From the NCBI GenBank assembly GCA_025558095.1, contig JAIVFI010000043.1:62001-126000 (forward strand): a stretch of DNA of 64,000 nt. Direction: 5' to 3'. The translations under genes were made by a program, and so were the position numbers. Shown piece by piece: positions 10,257-21,951 of this stretch. The DNA comes from Hyaloraphidium curvatum. Taxonomy: Eukaryota; Monoblepharomycota; Hyaloraphidiomycetes; Hyaloraphidiales; Hyaloraphidiaceae. The number at the start of each line of letters is the position of its first letter. Position 1 is the stretch's first letter. The notes below the pieces were generated by a model. The model saw only the letters and a list, made by a program, of their open reading frames with translations. It made no database searches and had not been told where the DNA came from.

Positions 10257-10741
10257 CGTTCTTCAGTTGAAAGTGTGAATGGGGTGAATTGGAGGTCCGG
10301 GAAAGAGTCGATCAACTCTTGTGCACTTGCCGCTTGGACCTCGACGAACCTCACGCAGGAAATAGCATTGGATTGCATGCCATCGATCAGATGGTATCGA
10401 TCTTGTTCCTCCTTCTCGAAACATCGTCCGAGATGCAACTGTTCCGTTAGGAGCATCAATGATTCACTCGCAAAGCCTCCATGCAGGCCCAACCAAACGT
10501 CTAAACGGAGGATCAAAATGACTATCATAGGAAGCGTGGTGTGCAAGACAACTTCCAGGCCGAAAATAGAATGGGTGGCCGACGCGTCGGATCGTGCCAC
10601 AGGCTTTTCGTCGGCCGCGAACAAAACATGCCCCCCATTCGTGCCGGACCTGCTGGACCTTCTACGCCATTTTGACTCCCGTTCGACACGGCTCGTTAGC
10701 GCATCGTTGTCGCCTGGTGCTGAGTGGGGCCGGACGTCGAC
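10257..10741. promoter_or_regulatory. Shared upstream region of the 7TM-RGS receptor and the histidine kinase
   Basis: 485 bp separate the two divergent start codons. It contains no convincing coding frame; a long antisense frame (10624-10016) overlaps it but has no family features. It presumably carries both promoters. No clear TATA box was seen. Confidence 0.4.
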
Positions 10742-13700
10742 ATGGGCCCCGTGGCAGCGCGAGCCGGCGCGGCGCTGTCATGGGTCGGTTTCGCTGACCC
10801 CGGGCTCCACTCGAGGGCGACGAAACTCAAGCCGGACTCTGGAGGTGCTTTGGACACCGCCAGCGTGCCAGACTCCGCAGGCGACGGCCCAGATCTTATG
10901 GCGAGCGCCCCTGGAGTCACCGATTTTGAGTCACCCGAACTCTCTCGCCTGACATTCGGCCCGGGCGTCGGTATCTGGACTGGCATGCTCTCTAGCTTGG
11001 AGCTCCCCGCTCCTCTTGAACGCTGCGTTCCGTGGGGCGCCGCGCTGCTCTCATCCCTCGTCCTGGCCCTCGTCTACGGTGCCCTCTGGGTCATCTGCTC
11101 CGGGTTCCGCACGTTTCAAAACACGTACACGGCGTTTTGGCCACCCACGGGCTTCGCAGGTTCGTTTCTTGAGTGCCCCTTCATCGTGTGGGATGATGTG
11201 GGACTGGAAGCTGACGTGCTTGTCTAGTTGGAGTCACGATCGCGATGGACTTCCGCATTCGTTGGGTTTTCCCTATCCTTGTCTTTGCCGTTGCTTTGCT
11301 CATGGTAAGCTCTGCAACACGGTCTGCGAGGTATGGCAATGGGAGCTGATCCGCCTGTGCTTCGGACTCAGAGGGTGTTCTACCTCGGCCGCCCGTCTGG
11401 TCCGTCGGCGGCATTCGCGGCCGACGTGGCGCTCGAAGTCTTCGGCATCAGCTTGACCACCATCGGCTTCGCTTCGCTGATTGCCAGGAGGCCAGGCGTG
11501 CGGATCGACCTCTCCAACGGCTGGCACGTGCTTTCCTTCGCTCTCGGGATGTCTTGGGCATGTGTCGCTGCGGCGATAAGGGTGACGATCATCACCGCCT
11601 ACACCTCTTGGCAATGGCCCGCGACCTGGGGAGATTCGTACCTGAACGTGCTCGACATTGCGACAGTCTGGTAGGCAAAGACGCTGCCGACTTGATGCAA
11701 TCAAGTGATTCTCCTGCAGCCTCGTCGCGCCCTTCGTCATCTCCGTGGTCAATCAGCGACCGACCTTCCGCGATATTGTCCGCCATCCGGTGGTCACGCT
11801 CGCCTATTTGGTCGACCTGGCTCTCATCGTCACGATCCCGCTAATCGCATACGCCATTCTCACGGGATACTCACTGTTTCCTTTCATGACGGGCCTCTAC
11901 GTCAGCTTTCCCTTGATCAGCGTCATGGCTCCCTTCGTCGGGGTGACTGGCGTCTCGTTCGGATGCCTTTTAAGCGGGTTGAGCGCGGGTGCGACCGCCG
12001 TCGGCCGCTGGAATGCCCTGCCCGAAGATCAGCGTCTGGCTGCGCAGTTCAACATCCGGGATCAAATGCTCTGGATCCAGCTGGTGAGGAAACCGCGCAA
12101 TGCGACAGACTCCGCGCGCGGTAACATTTCCGTCCAGTTCTGCACGATCCTTGTCTTCGCGTCCCTCTCCTTCGTCTCGGTGATCAAAGATCGTGACAGA
12201 GCACGGGAGCATGTCGAGCTTCAAGTGGAACAGAGGACCGAGGAACTTCGGCAGGCTCTCGCTCTCGTGGAGAAGGAACGGGCTCTCGCCCAGGTGGCCG
12301 CGAAGGATAAGGGAGACTTCCTCGACTTCCTGGCCCACGAACTTCGGGTAAGGATCTTTCGCTTCCATCTTTCGGCTCTCCTGAACGCGGCGCCTTGCAG
12401 AACCCCCTCCACGCGGTCGCCAACTTGTCTGAGACGTTGGTGGAGCATTCGGGTCTCTCGCCCGTCCTCTCGCCGTCGCTTCCTCCGCAATCTTTGCTTC
12501 CGCGATCCGAATTCAAGTTCATCGATGGCGGCCCGTTTCCGCGGCGGGCGGCACTCGGTTCCGACGCGTCTCCTTCCGCTTCCGACCAAGGTGCCGACAT
12601 TTCCTCGACGGCACGGGGAATCCAGCTCTGCACTTCCTACATGCTTTCCCTCGTGGAAGAGGTGATGGCCATGAGCAGTTTGGAGAATGGCTCCGAGCGC
12701 GTCCAGATGGCGCCGACGGATCTTCGCGAACTGTTCGGCAAGCTTTTGGCAGCGGTCTCGGCATCGGCCACGGGTTGCACGGGGTCGAGTTCCTTGGCAA
12801 TGTTGGCGACAGAGTTCCGGCTATAGCGGAAACGGATCTCGGCAAGATGCTTCGCGTTGTCAATGCTCTTGCCAACTGCTGGTGGGTTGCGGCGGCGGCT
12901 GGAATGATTCGAAAGCCGCTGACGTCTTCGAAGCCTGAGCAGGACCGTTCAAGGGGACAAGGTCGCACTCGAGATTGATTTTGAACCGTCCAGCAACGTG
13001 TCGAGGGCTTCGAATACTTCGCAGGAGGGCGCTGTTCTAGTGCAGCTCGGCGAACCTGATCTCGCGCGCGCCGCGAACGGCTTCCTTGTCGTCTCCTGCT
13101 CCAGTTCAAGGCTGCCCTCGGACATGAAAACCCTGGAGAACTTGTTCCATCCGTACTCGATCACAGCCGCCGTGGGCGCGTCGGAGTACTCTGGCTCCGG
13201 GCTCGGTGGGATTGCTTTCGTGGGCCGGTTTGTGACTAGCTAACCCTTGTACCTTCCAGGCCTCGCCATTGCGGATAGAATTTCTCGCCTCATGGGTGGC
13301 CAGGTCGCCGTCGAGCGCGTCGGGAGCCAAGCCGGACCCGAGGCGCAGGCGCCGGTGAAGCTCGTCTTTCGGCTCCCGATCAAGGTCGTAGAGGCCCGGC
13401 CTCCTGAGTCTGCGGCTGCGGCGACAACAATAACCGCTTTACCGTCGCCCATCGTGCTGAACGACGTTGGATCGAGTCTGGATTCTTTGCCCACGGGAAC
13501 CACGCCGTGGCCTCGCACTTCCTCCAACGTCAGCGGCGCATCTATTTCGACGTTGCCATCTGCCTCCGCATCCGTTCAGCCGGCGACTCGATCGCGTCGC
13601 AGGATGCTAGTGACGGACGACTCGCAGATGAACCGCAACATTCTGGTGCGCATCCTCAACAAGATCATTTCCGACTGGCGGCCTGAGCCTGGAGTGGAGT

Positions 13701-14268
13701 GGCCCGTGGAAGAGGCAGAGAATGGACAGGAAGCCGTGCGAAAGGTCGCCGAGCGAGTCAAGAGCGTGGAAGGCGGGCTGGACGAGATCGACGTCGAGGA
13801 CCGCTACGTTGTCTGCTTCATGGACGTGGTGAGCTTTCATGCCGCGGCGGTGCTCCTCCGCGGTCTCATGCGTTGCTTTTCCGTCGCACAGATCATGCCT
13901 GTCATGGATGGTGGGCATCCATTGGATCCTCTCCCGAAAGCTAACGACTTCCGGGCCCTCCGCAGGCTTGAAAGCCACGAGACGCATAACGTCCCTTACA
14001 GCCCCAGAGGAGGACGGATCGTCGGGTCGGCGACATCCGCCGGTGCCGGTGATAATCACGACTGCCAATCGCGTGACGGGCTCTCCGGAGGCGGAGGAGG
14101 TACGCGGCGGAATCTGGTCATCAACCGGATGGTGATGCTGACCGTGGATGCCTTCTCCAGGAATGGCGATCCGTGGGCGCGTGCGACGCGATCTCGAAGC
14201 CCTTCGGTCGAGACAAGATCGAGCTGCTCCTCAACGCGCACTGCTTCGGCGGCGCTAGGTCAGCCTGA
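10742..14268 (+). CDS. Membrane hybrid histidine kinase (7TM sensor, HisKA/HATPase, receiver)
   Basis: Modelled exons: 10742-11159, 11228-11304, 11372-11670, 11720-12347, 12401-12773, 12827-12881, 12943-13205, 13260-13828, 13892-13910, 13966-14099, 14161-14268; about 980 aa. The N-terminal half has about seven hydrophobic segments. A coiled coil (VELQVEQRTEELRQAL) leads to the H box DFLAHELR|NPLHAV, split by an intron; its His is the phosphorylation site. NALANC resembles the N box and GSGLGLAIADRISRLMGG is a good G2 box, but the G1 box D-x-G-x-G is absent (FLVVSCSSSRLP at that place). The receiver has TDDSQMNRN, CFMDV|IMPVMDG with the phosphoacceptor Asp, and SKPFGRDKIELLL. A 19-nt microexon encodes IMPVMD. 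Around 12774-12826 an HK-like stretch (HGVEFLGNVGDRVPAI) lies in another frame: either a frameshift or, as modelled, a 53-bp intron. Confidence 0.7.
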
Positions 14269-14435
14269 CTATGGTTATGGCTAGGACATGGACGCGGAGT
14301 GCTGCGGGTGTGTGCCAGTGGGCTCAGTAATGTAGTTGGATCGGTAACTGGTCAATCTATAATGCTCTACATCATGTAACGCGGAATGTCCAAAGTGGTC
14401 CAAGAGGCAGGTCCAACTCCAACGGCATCAGTACT

Positions 14436-16164
14436 TCATGCAGTACATCTCATAGCGTTCCTGTCGAAGCGAACAATTGGGTTAGTTCCGCCCGCCATAG
14501 CACGCGCCAGTCGCACCTTGTCCGGCAGCTTCTGCACGTAGTCGGCAATGAACCGGTTCGTCGTCGAGAACACCCTGGCAAAGTCCCGTCCCATGGCTTC
14601 TTGCAGCACGGTGTCCTCCTTGAAGGCCGCGAGGGCCTCGTCCAGCGAACCTGGCGCAGGTGTTATCTTGTTCCGCCCCCGCACTTCGTCCGAGGCGTCG
14701 GCAGGATCCATGGTCGTCTCGGGCGGCAGCTCCAGCTTTCGCTCGATACCATCCATGCCGGCGGCGAGGATCATGGCGATGGCGAGGTAGGGATTCGAGG
14801 TGGAGTCGGGCAGCTGGAATGGATGCGCGCGTCGGACAAAGAGTTGCGGGAGACAGACCCAACAAAACATACCTTGAGCTCGATGTTCGAAAGCTTCCCT
14901 CCAGGGCAGCACACCCGGATCGCTGCTTCCTTGTTCTCGCGGCCCCAGCAGGAGTACACGCCCGCCCACATGTGGCTCTTGGCCCGAGCTGCGATCACGA
15001 AGAAGAGCGATGAGCACGGACCAGCGCAGCAAGTCTCCTTGTACCAACCATACGACATCTCTGTCGGTAGAATGACGGCACAGAGACCGGGCAAGTGCTC
15101 CAAGATGCCGGCCATGAAGTACTTGCCCATTTGCGAGATGCCGTACTCCTCCCGATCGTCCTCGAGAGAGTTCGATCCGGATGCGATATCTCGGAGCGAA
15201 AAGTGCTGTGGTGGAATGTCAAAAACCCGTCCGGTGATGCAAAACGAACCTCCACGGACCATGTGCCCGCCGTTGCCGATCTCCTTCTCTCCCAGGGGCT
15301 TCGGCGCCATAGTCGCCTTGTAGCCGTGCTCCATGGCGACCGCCTTGACCGCTTGGCGAGTGTAGACGATGTTGTCGGCCTGCTTCAGCGCTTCGTACGG
15401 GGCGAGGGAGAATTCCCACTGGATGTTGCCGCCCTCGTCGTGCCAGTTGTTGAGGTCGATGCCGGCGGCGCCCAGGGTCGAGCAGATGCTGTCCATGACC
15501 TTTGCAGGCTTGCCGAGGAGGCCGGTCATTTCCCCGCACTGCGTCTTGAGCCACATCGCCGGCATTCCAGTCTCCTGGAACTCGGTGAACATGTGGAACT
15601 CGAATTCGGGCCCGACGACCAGCTCCGCGTTGAACTTGTCGCGCAGGCGGCCGAGGTGCTTCTTCAGCAGTGAGCGCGGGCAGTACTCCCACGGAACCGA
15701 TGCATCCGTGTATAGATCCGCGGCGCACCAGTAGTTGGTCGGGTGGTACGGCAGCGGCTTCAGGGAGGAGAGGTCCGGCTTCCAGTTGACGGCGCCGACG
15801 CAGCCGAACGTGTCGGGAGGCAGTCCCGACGCCATGAGGTCCTGCGGCCCGATGATCATGTAGGCATACGGACACTGAGCTCCCTTGTCGGCGACGCTGG
15901 AGAAGAACCGCTTGGTGGGGAAGACATGGCCGCGCGCGATCCCGCTGGCAACGTGCGTTGGAGACGAGGGCGACAGGCCGAGCGGGGACGAGGAACTCAC
16001 GCGACGTTCATCATGCACACCCGAACTCCGACCACACCCTCCGTGACCGCACGTTTCCACAGGGAAGAGCGTTCCTGGGCCCCGTCCTCCTTGACGCCGC
16101 GCGCGGGCGGCTTGGTGTTGGCCTCCTCATCCCGCAGCGAGCCCAAGTCCGAAGCCGGAGACAT
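14436..16164 (-). CDS. Glutamine synthetase (GlnA/FluG-type)
   Basis: Four exons on the minus strand: 16164-16001, 15944-15049, 14988-14873, 14813-14436; 517 aa. Family signatures: VVGPEFEFHMF (first Glu pair), the DEGGNIQWEF region in place of E-x-PGQ-E, KATMAPKP (ATP region), NGGHMVRGGSF (substrate His), YSCWGREN-EAAIRV (Arg site) and STSNPYLAIAMILAAGMDGI near the end. The reaction is glutamate + NH3 + ATP to glutamine. Its divergence from the common fungal Gln1 type (about 350-380 aa) and its length put it with GlnA-like or FluG-like enzymes, so gamma-glutamylation of another amine is possible. The start is uncertain between 16164 and an in-frame upstream ATG at 16212. It converges with the histidine kinase gene. 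Confidence 0.8.
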
Positions 16165-16681
16165 TGCGAGGGACCGCAAGTAGAATGTAAGTCTGAGCGG
16201 ATTCCCTGACACGCGGACGCGGAGATGGTGGAGGAGGACTCGTTATCTGCGCACCGATCCTGCGATCGGCCGCCCGGCCGCCCCGCCGCTCGCACAGCCA
16301 CTCGTCGAGGCGGCACGGAGCATTTACGCCAATGCCAGTTGGGAGGCAAGAGACGCTTTAAGCTTCTTGTTCATCTCGCACGAGTCTAACGTCGATGGAC
16401 CGGAAGCTCTTCTGGCGCAGGGACCAGCTTTGGCTGCATCACGACGAAGCAAAGGCCTGTACAGGCCGCAGTCCGAGTAAAAATGGTAGGTAGAGCGAGG
16501 GAATGAACTTGGAGACAACGTGATTTGCTTGGCATGACTTTTGCTCCGAGTTTCCTGGTCGAAGGGGCATGCTGAGGGGCGTCTCTGTCTCCGAAGTTGA
16601 CTTGCGCTCGATCGCGCGCGCTCACGCCACTGCCCCGCCTTCCGTTTTTTCGCGCACTCCCTGGGCCCCTCCGGACCGGAA
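16165..16681. promoter_or_regulatory. Divergent promoter region between glutamine synthetase and adenosine kinase
   Basis: 517 bp between the two start codons. Frames crossing it show no family features. No TATA box or repeat stands out; it presumably holds both promoters. Confidence 0.4.
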
Positions 16682-17963
16682 ATGGCCGCCGTTTGGACCG
16701 AGCCCATTGCGGAGAAGCCGGCGTCGCTGGCCGGCGTGCTGCTCGGCATGGGCAACCCGCTCCTGGACATTTCGGCCGACGTGCCCGCGTCCCTGCTGGA
16801 GAAGTACGGGCTCGAGGCCAACTCGGCCATCCTGGCGGACCCCGAGAAGCACGCGCCGCTGTACCCCGAGCTGGTCTCGCAGTACAAGGCCGAGTTCGTG
16901 GCCGGCGGCGCCACGCAGAACGCGATCCGCGGCGCCCAGTGGATGCTGCCGAAGGGCTCGACTGTCTACATCGGGTCCGTGGGCAAGGACAAGTACGCGG
17001 AGGAGCTGAGGCACGCCGCCGAGAGCGACGGCGTCGTTGTCAAGTACTATGAGGTTGGTAGGCGGCCGGGCGGGGCGGTTGGAGGCCGGTGACTGGGAGG
17101 ACTCGGTTGCCTTCTTCGGAATGGCATTCTCTCTTTTGCGGCTCTGTTCCTGCCCTCTTTCCCACCGTTCGAGCCTTATCTTACCACCTTGCCCGCGATT
17201 CTCTCCAGGACGAGGCCCAAACCGGCACCTGCGCCGTGCTCCTGACGGACGGCGGCCGCAACCGCTCCCTCGTCGCCAACCTCTCGGCCGCCAACAACTA
17301 CAAGCTGGCCCACCTGGAATCCGAGGAGATCTGGAAGGGCTTCGTCGAGAAGGCCAAGTTCTACTACATCGAGGGCTACTTCTTCACCGTCTCGCCCGAA
17401 TCGATCCTGAAGCTGGCCAAGCACGCCGCCGAGGCGGGCAAGATCTTTGCCCAGAACCTCTCGGCCCCCTTCCTGCCGCAGTTCTTCACCGCGCCCATGG
17501 ACGAGGCCAGCCCGTACTGGGACATCATCTTTGGCAACGAGGCCGAGTTCGAGGCCTGGGGCGTCGCGCACAAGTACGAGGACCCCAAGGACCTCAAGAA
17601 GGTCGCGCTCGAGGTGTCGAAGCTGCCCAAGGTCTCTAAGAGGGACCGCATGGTGGTGATCACGCAGGGCGGGGACCCCGTGATCGTGGCGTACAAGGGC
17701 GAGGTCAAGGAGTACCCCATCATCAAGATCGACAAGGAGAAGATCCTGGACACCAACGGCGCCGGTACGTTCGTTCCATTGGCCGTCGGCGGCACGGGTT
17801 CTTACGCCGTCCTCCAGGCGACGCCTTTGTCGGCGGCTTCCTCTCGCGCCTCGTGCTCGGCGAGTCGGTCGACCGCTGCGTCGGCGCGGGCAACTACTGC
17901 GCCAACTGCGTGATCCAGCGCAACGGCGCCACCTACCCGCCGACGGCGCCCGAGTTCAAGTAG
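16682..17963 (+). CDS. Adenosine kinase (PfkB family)
   Basis: Three exons: 16682-17053, 17209-17764, 17818-17963; 357 aa, a little longer than typical adenosine kinases (about 340-350). N terminus GVLLGMGNPLLDISADV and VAGGATQNAIRGAQWML are characteristic of the family, GTCAVLLTDGGRNRSL is the lid/substrate region, and the anion hole with the catalytic base is NGAG|DAF (Asp311), split by intron 2. It phosphorylates adenosine to AMP with ATP, salvaging adenosine and drawing off the S-adenosylhomocysteine cycle product. Cytosolic, no signal peptide. Intron 1 (155 bp) is long for this window. Confidence 0.9.
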
Positions 17964-19523
17964 GCCGGCACGGCCACGGACCCGGACCGCCTGCCGCGGG
18001 ATGCTCCGCGCCGACGGATGGCGCGGGGGCCCGGAGGCAGCCTATTCCCGCGCACGGATGGCGCCCTAGAACCCCGTCGGGGCAGTATCTGGATACCGCT
18101 TCCCAGTAATAGAGTAACCATTGTCTGACATTGGCGCAACGAAACGCGGAGTCCGCGCACATCGGATCGCAACCTATGCGAGCCGCCCCTGACTCCAACT
18201 GGGAACTGCAGCCGTGCCCACACCAGAGCGGGGCGGGAGAGGAAGGTTCGGGCTAGCGTTGAGCCCAGCGGGCCCCGAGCCGCTTTCGCCGCCGGCCGCG
18301 GGCGGCCGTCGGCGCGGCGCTTCGGGTGCTACTGCGCCCACGAACCGATAGCGAAAAAAAAGACCCTCCTGACTGACTGCATGAAGTTGCGCGGATTGGC
18401 CCACAAGCTCGAGAGTGAAAGGCGCCTGGTAGCTCGGCGATCCTGCACTTGGCGCCGAGCGGGCCCGGGCAGATGGGGGATCGAGCAACGAAAGAAGAAG
18501 CGCGGCAAGGGCATCGCAGCCACATCACATGCCTCGCGGAGGCGGCGAAAGGGGAACCTGGAGCGGTAACTGCCCGTGGGACTTAGAGGTTTCGCTGCAC
18601 TTGTGCCACGGCCGTTTCCGCCCCGCGGGAGGTCCAGGGGAGCTGCATTCGGGTCTGGAGGGGAGGTCCGGCCACCAATCGACATCCCCGGAAGTGCGAA
18701 ACGTGAAGAAAGGTGTGGGTAGACGATTTCTATCGATCGGAATCCGTTCCGCACTGCTTGAGAGATGTCCGATGGCCACGTAGGCGTGTTCCGCTCCTGC
18801 GTGGGTGGCTGTGGCGGACAGCTCCGAGCCCCTCCCCCGGGAGCCCCGCGCCCAAAACCCGTAGTCCAACGATACAAAACGGTTCCCATTCCCCCGGCCT
18901 GCAGTGCCCATTTGATGTTGTGCCCAGGATCTTGGATTTGAGGGCGGCAGATGCGCAACCGGCGCCACCGCATCCCCCTCTCCAATACTCCCGCCGCTGG
19001 CCCATGACCGCCGAAATCTAGCGCAGGGCATCTATCGGTAGCATTTTCTGATGCCGCAATGTCGCGATGTTGGATGGAGGACGTGGGATGTTCGTTCGGT
19101 TTGATTACCACGATTGGGGGGTGGACCCACCCGGCCGGGACTTGCCGCGCAGATAAGCACCTGCCCGACGACGAATCGCATAAAGAGCGACGTCAACCAC
19201 CACGCCAGGCCACCACTCGTCACCTCGCTTCGACACAGGTGAGCACCCGCGGCCTGAGCCCACGGCCTTCGCTGCGAGCGAGCGCCGGCAACGGCGCCCG
19301 ACGTCATGGCCGGCGCCGATGCCGATGCCGTTGCGCCGCCACCGGCCGCCCATCGCGGGGCGGCAGGCGCCCGGCGGGTCTCCAGCTGCGCGGCCGCCGC
19401 GACGCCGATCTCGGTGTCCCGGGCCCCGCGCGCCGCCGCCCGGTCACGCGCCCGCCCGCGCCGCCTGAACCCCGCTGATCCCCGCCCTCCCCCCCGCCGC
19501 ACGCAGCCGCCGTCGTCGCCACG
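17964..19523. other. Gene-poor intergenic region upstream of the ammonium transporter
   Basis: About 1.56 kb with no gene I can support. The longest frame (19111-18329, minus) has random-looking Pro/Arg/Ser-rich composition and no motif. The part nearest 19524 probably contains the ammonium transporter promoter and leader. No tRNA-like fold or repeat was recognised. Confidence 0.45.
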
Positions 19524-21445
19524 ATGCTCGGGCAGCCCGCAGATGTGCAGCGCGCAGCGCTGGAGCTCGTGCACCAGCTCCTCAAGCGCCAGGATGAGAA
19601 CGCTACCGAGCCCACGCCAGACCAGGGCCCGGCCGCGCCGCCGGACACCTACCAGTCCGGCAACACCGGCTTCGTGCTCATGTGTGCGGTTAGTTTCGGC
19701 CGCAGAGCCTGCACGGGGCCTCCCCCGGCGGGCCTGGTCCGCCCGCTCCACGGATCACTGATCCTGATCCCCCTTCCCCAACCAGGCGCTCGTCTTCCTC
19801 ATGATCCCCGGCCTCGGCTACTTCTACTCGGGTCTCGCCCGGTCGAAGAACGCCCTCTCCCTCATCTTCATCTGCTACCTCTCCGTCACTGTCGTCGCCC
19901 TGCAGTGGTTCCTCTTCGGCTACTCGCTGTCGTTCGCCCCCTCGGGCAACGTCTTCATGGGCAACTGCGACTTCTGCCTGCTGCGCCAGGTCTGGTGGGA
20001 CGTCCCGTCGGGAGCCATCTCGTCCATCAGCTTCTGCTTGTTCCAGCTGATGTTCGCGTCGATCGTGAGTACCTTCTCCCATGGGCCGCACGATCAGCCT
20101 TGTGCTGGTCGACGGTGCGTTCTGGGCGACGCTGCCGCATGCCGGACTACACGCAGATCATCTGACTTCTTTTCCCACCCCCAGACGCCCGCCCTGATCT
20201 TCGGGTCGGCCGCCGAGCGCATCCGCGTCATCCCCTCGGCCGTCTTCATCTTCATCTGGGCGACCATCGTCTACGACCCCCTCGCCTTCTGGGCCTGGGG
20301 CCCCACCGGCTGGGCCAAGACCCTCGGCGTGCTCGACTTTGCCGGCGGCACCGTCGTGCACATCTCCTCGGGCTTCTCCTCGCTCGCCTACGCCTACGTC
20401 GTCGGCAAGCGCCACGGCGAGGGCCACGAGTTCAAGCCCCACTCCGTCTCGAACGTCGCCCTCGGCACCGGTGAGTTTGCGCGCTTCAGCGGCGCCGCGA
20501 TCCGCCTGATCGCTGATCACTGATCGCATGCATAACTTCCCCTCCCCACCCCAGCCATGCTCTGGTTCGGCTGGTTCGGCTTCAACGGCGGCTCCGCCCT
20601 CGCCTCCAACGACCGCGCCGCCATGGCCTGCCTCGTCACCCACCTGTCTGCCGCCGTCGCCGGCGGCGTCTGGTCGCTCCTCGACTTCATCCGCAAGAAG
20701 AAGTGGTCGCTCGTCGGCTACTGCTCCGGCGCCGTCGCCGGCCTCGTCGGCATCACCCCCGCCTCCGGCTTCGTGTCCCCGGCCTCGTCGCTCGCCATCG
20801 GCGCCCTGACCTCGCTCTGCTGCCACTTTGCCGTCGAGCTCAAGCACAAGCTCGGCTACGACGATGCCCTCGACTGCTTCGGTAGGCATTCCCGTGCACC
20901 ATTGCCCGGATCGGACATCATCTGACCCCTTTCCCCCTCCAGGCGTGCACGGCGTCGGCGGCTTCATCGGCTGCCTCCTCACCGGCATCTTTGCCGACTC
21001 GACCATCGCCACCCTCGACGGCGCCGTCATCCCCGGCGGCTGGCTCAACCAGAACTGGATCCAGTTCCCCATCCAGCTCGCCGGTGCCGCCGCCGGTGCC
21101 GCCTGGTCCTTCGTCATCTCCTTCATCCTCCTGTTCGCCATGAACAAGATCCCCGGGCTGCAGCTCCGCCTGCCCAAGGACGCCGAGCTGCTCGGCACCG
21201 ACCAGGCCGAGCACGGCGAGGACGCGTACGAGTACGTCAGCACGTGAGTCTCCACCCTCGCCATGCGCTGTGGTGCACCCGCCTGACCCTCCCCCTCCCC
21301 ATGCAGCCTCTCGCAGACCCAGGAATGGGGCTACTCCGGCTCCGCCTCGGCCGACAAGAAGGCCGCCCTCGCCGAGGTCCAGGCCGTGCCGCCCGCTGAG
21401 ATCGCGGAGACCAAGCCCGCGGTGACCGCCGAGCAGGCCGTGTAA
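19524..21445 (+). CDS. Amt/Mep/Rh-family ammonium transporter
   Basis: Six exons: 19524-19688, 19786-20064, 20185-20470, 20555-20881, 20943-21243, 21307-21445; 498 aa. Hallmarks: MIPGLGYFYSGLARSKNALS (family signature), FLFGYSLSF, FGSAAERIRV, DFAGGTVVHISSG with the first pore His, AMLWFGWFGFNGGSAL, and HGVGGFIGCLLTGIFA with the second pore His. Eleven membrane spans are expected. It moves ammonium across the plasma membrane. The C-terminal cytoplasmic tail (after GLQLRLPKDAELLGTDQ) matches the regulatory tail of Mep2-type proteins and ends Ala/Glu rich. Genomic proximity to glutamine synthetase fits a nitrogen-assimilation role. Confidence 0.92.
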
Positions 21446-21951
21446 GCCCCCAGCGGGCGGTATGGGGCCTTGTAGGCGCCCCCCGGGAGGCGGTAGAGAG
21501 ACCTGCTAGAAGGTAGAATGTGGACTCGTTTCATGTAGGGTTGGATTTGGAGCTGCACTTTTCTTTGAAGTCAGACTGTTGCGACGCCCATGCCCGACTT
21601 CCACGGACGGGTGTGACCCAACAGATGTGATGTTGCCTGGTCCGAAGCTCGTCGGGGTCGGCTGGTCCGAAGCTGGTCGGAAGATGTCGATCCTGTCGCC
21701 GACGTCGCTGATCAAGGGCCGAATGGATTATAGATCAGCTTCCGTGATTCCACTTCGGCAATAGCTGCGTGTTTGCCTCCGTTTCGAGCACTGTGATCAG
21801 TTTGGGAAGGGGTCGCGGCAGTGTTGTCGCGCCTTCCCCAAGCTGCACCGCCCGCCCGGCCCACACAACCGAGCGCCCCGCTCTCCATGCCTCCCTCTCC
21901 GCCGCGGGATCTCGCAAGCCTCTGATACTGCGCGCCGCCCGCCCCGCCGCC
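21446..21951. other. Intergenic region upstream of the GDP-mannose transporter
   Basis: About 500 bp. The transporter frame is open upstream to 21769 but that Ser/Arg/Pro-rich extension is unlike the family N terminus, so I treat it as leader. No other feature seen. Confidence 0.4.

Noticed and set aside
18329-19111. 260-codon minus-strand frame as a gene
   Set aside because: Random-looking composition, no motif, no splice partners; GC-rich DNA gives many long spurious frames.
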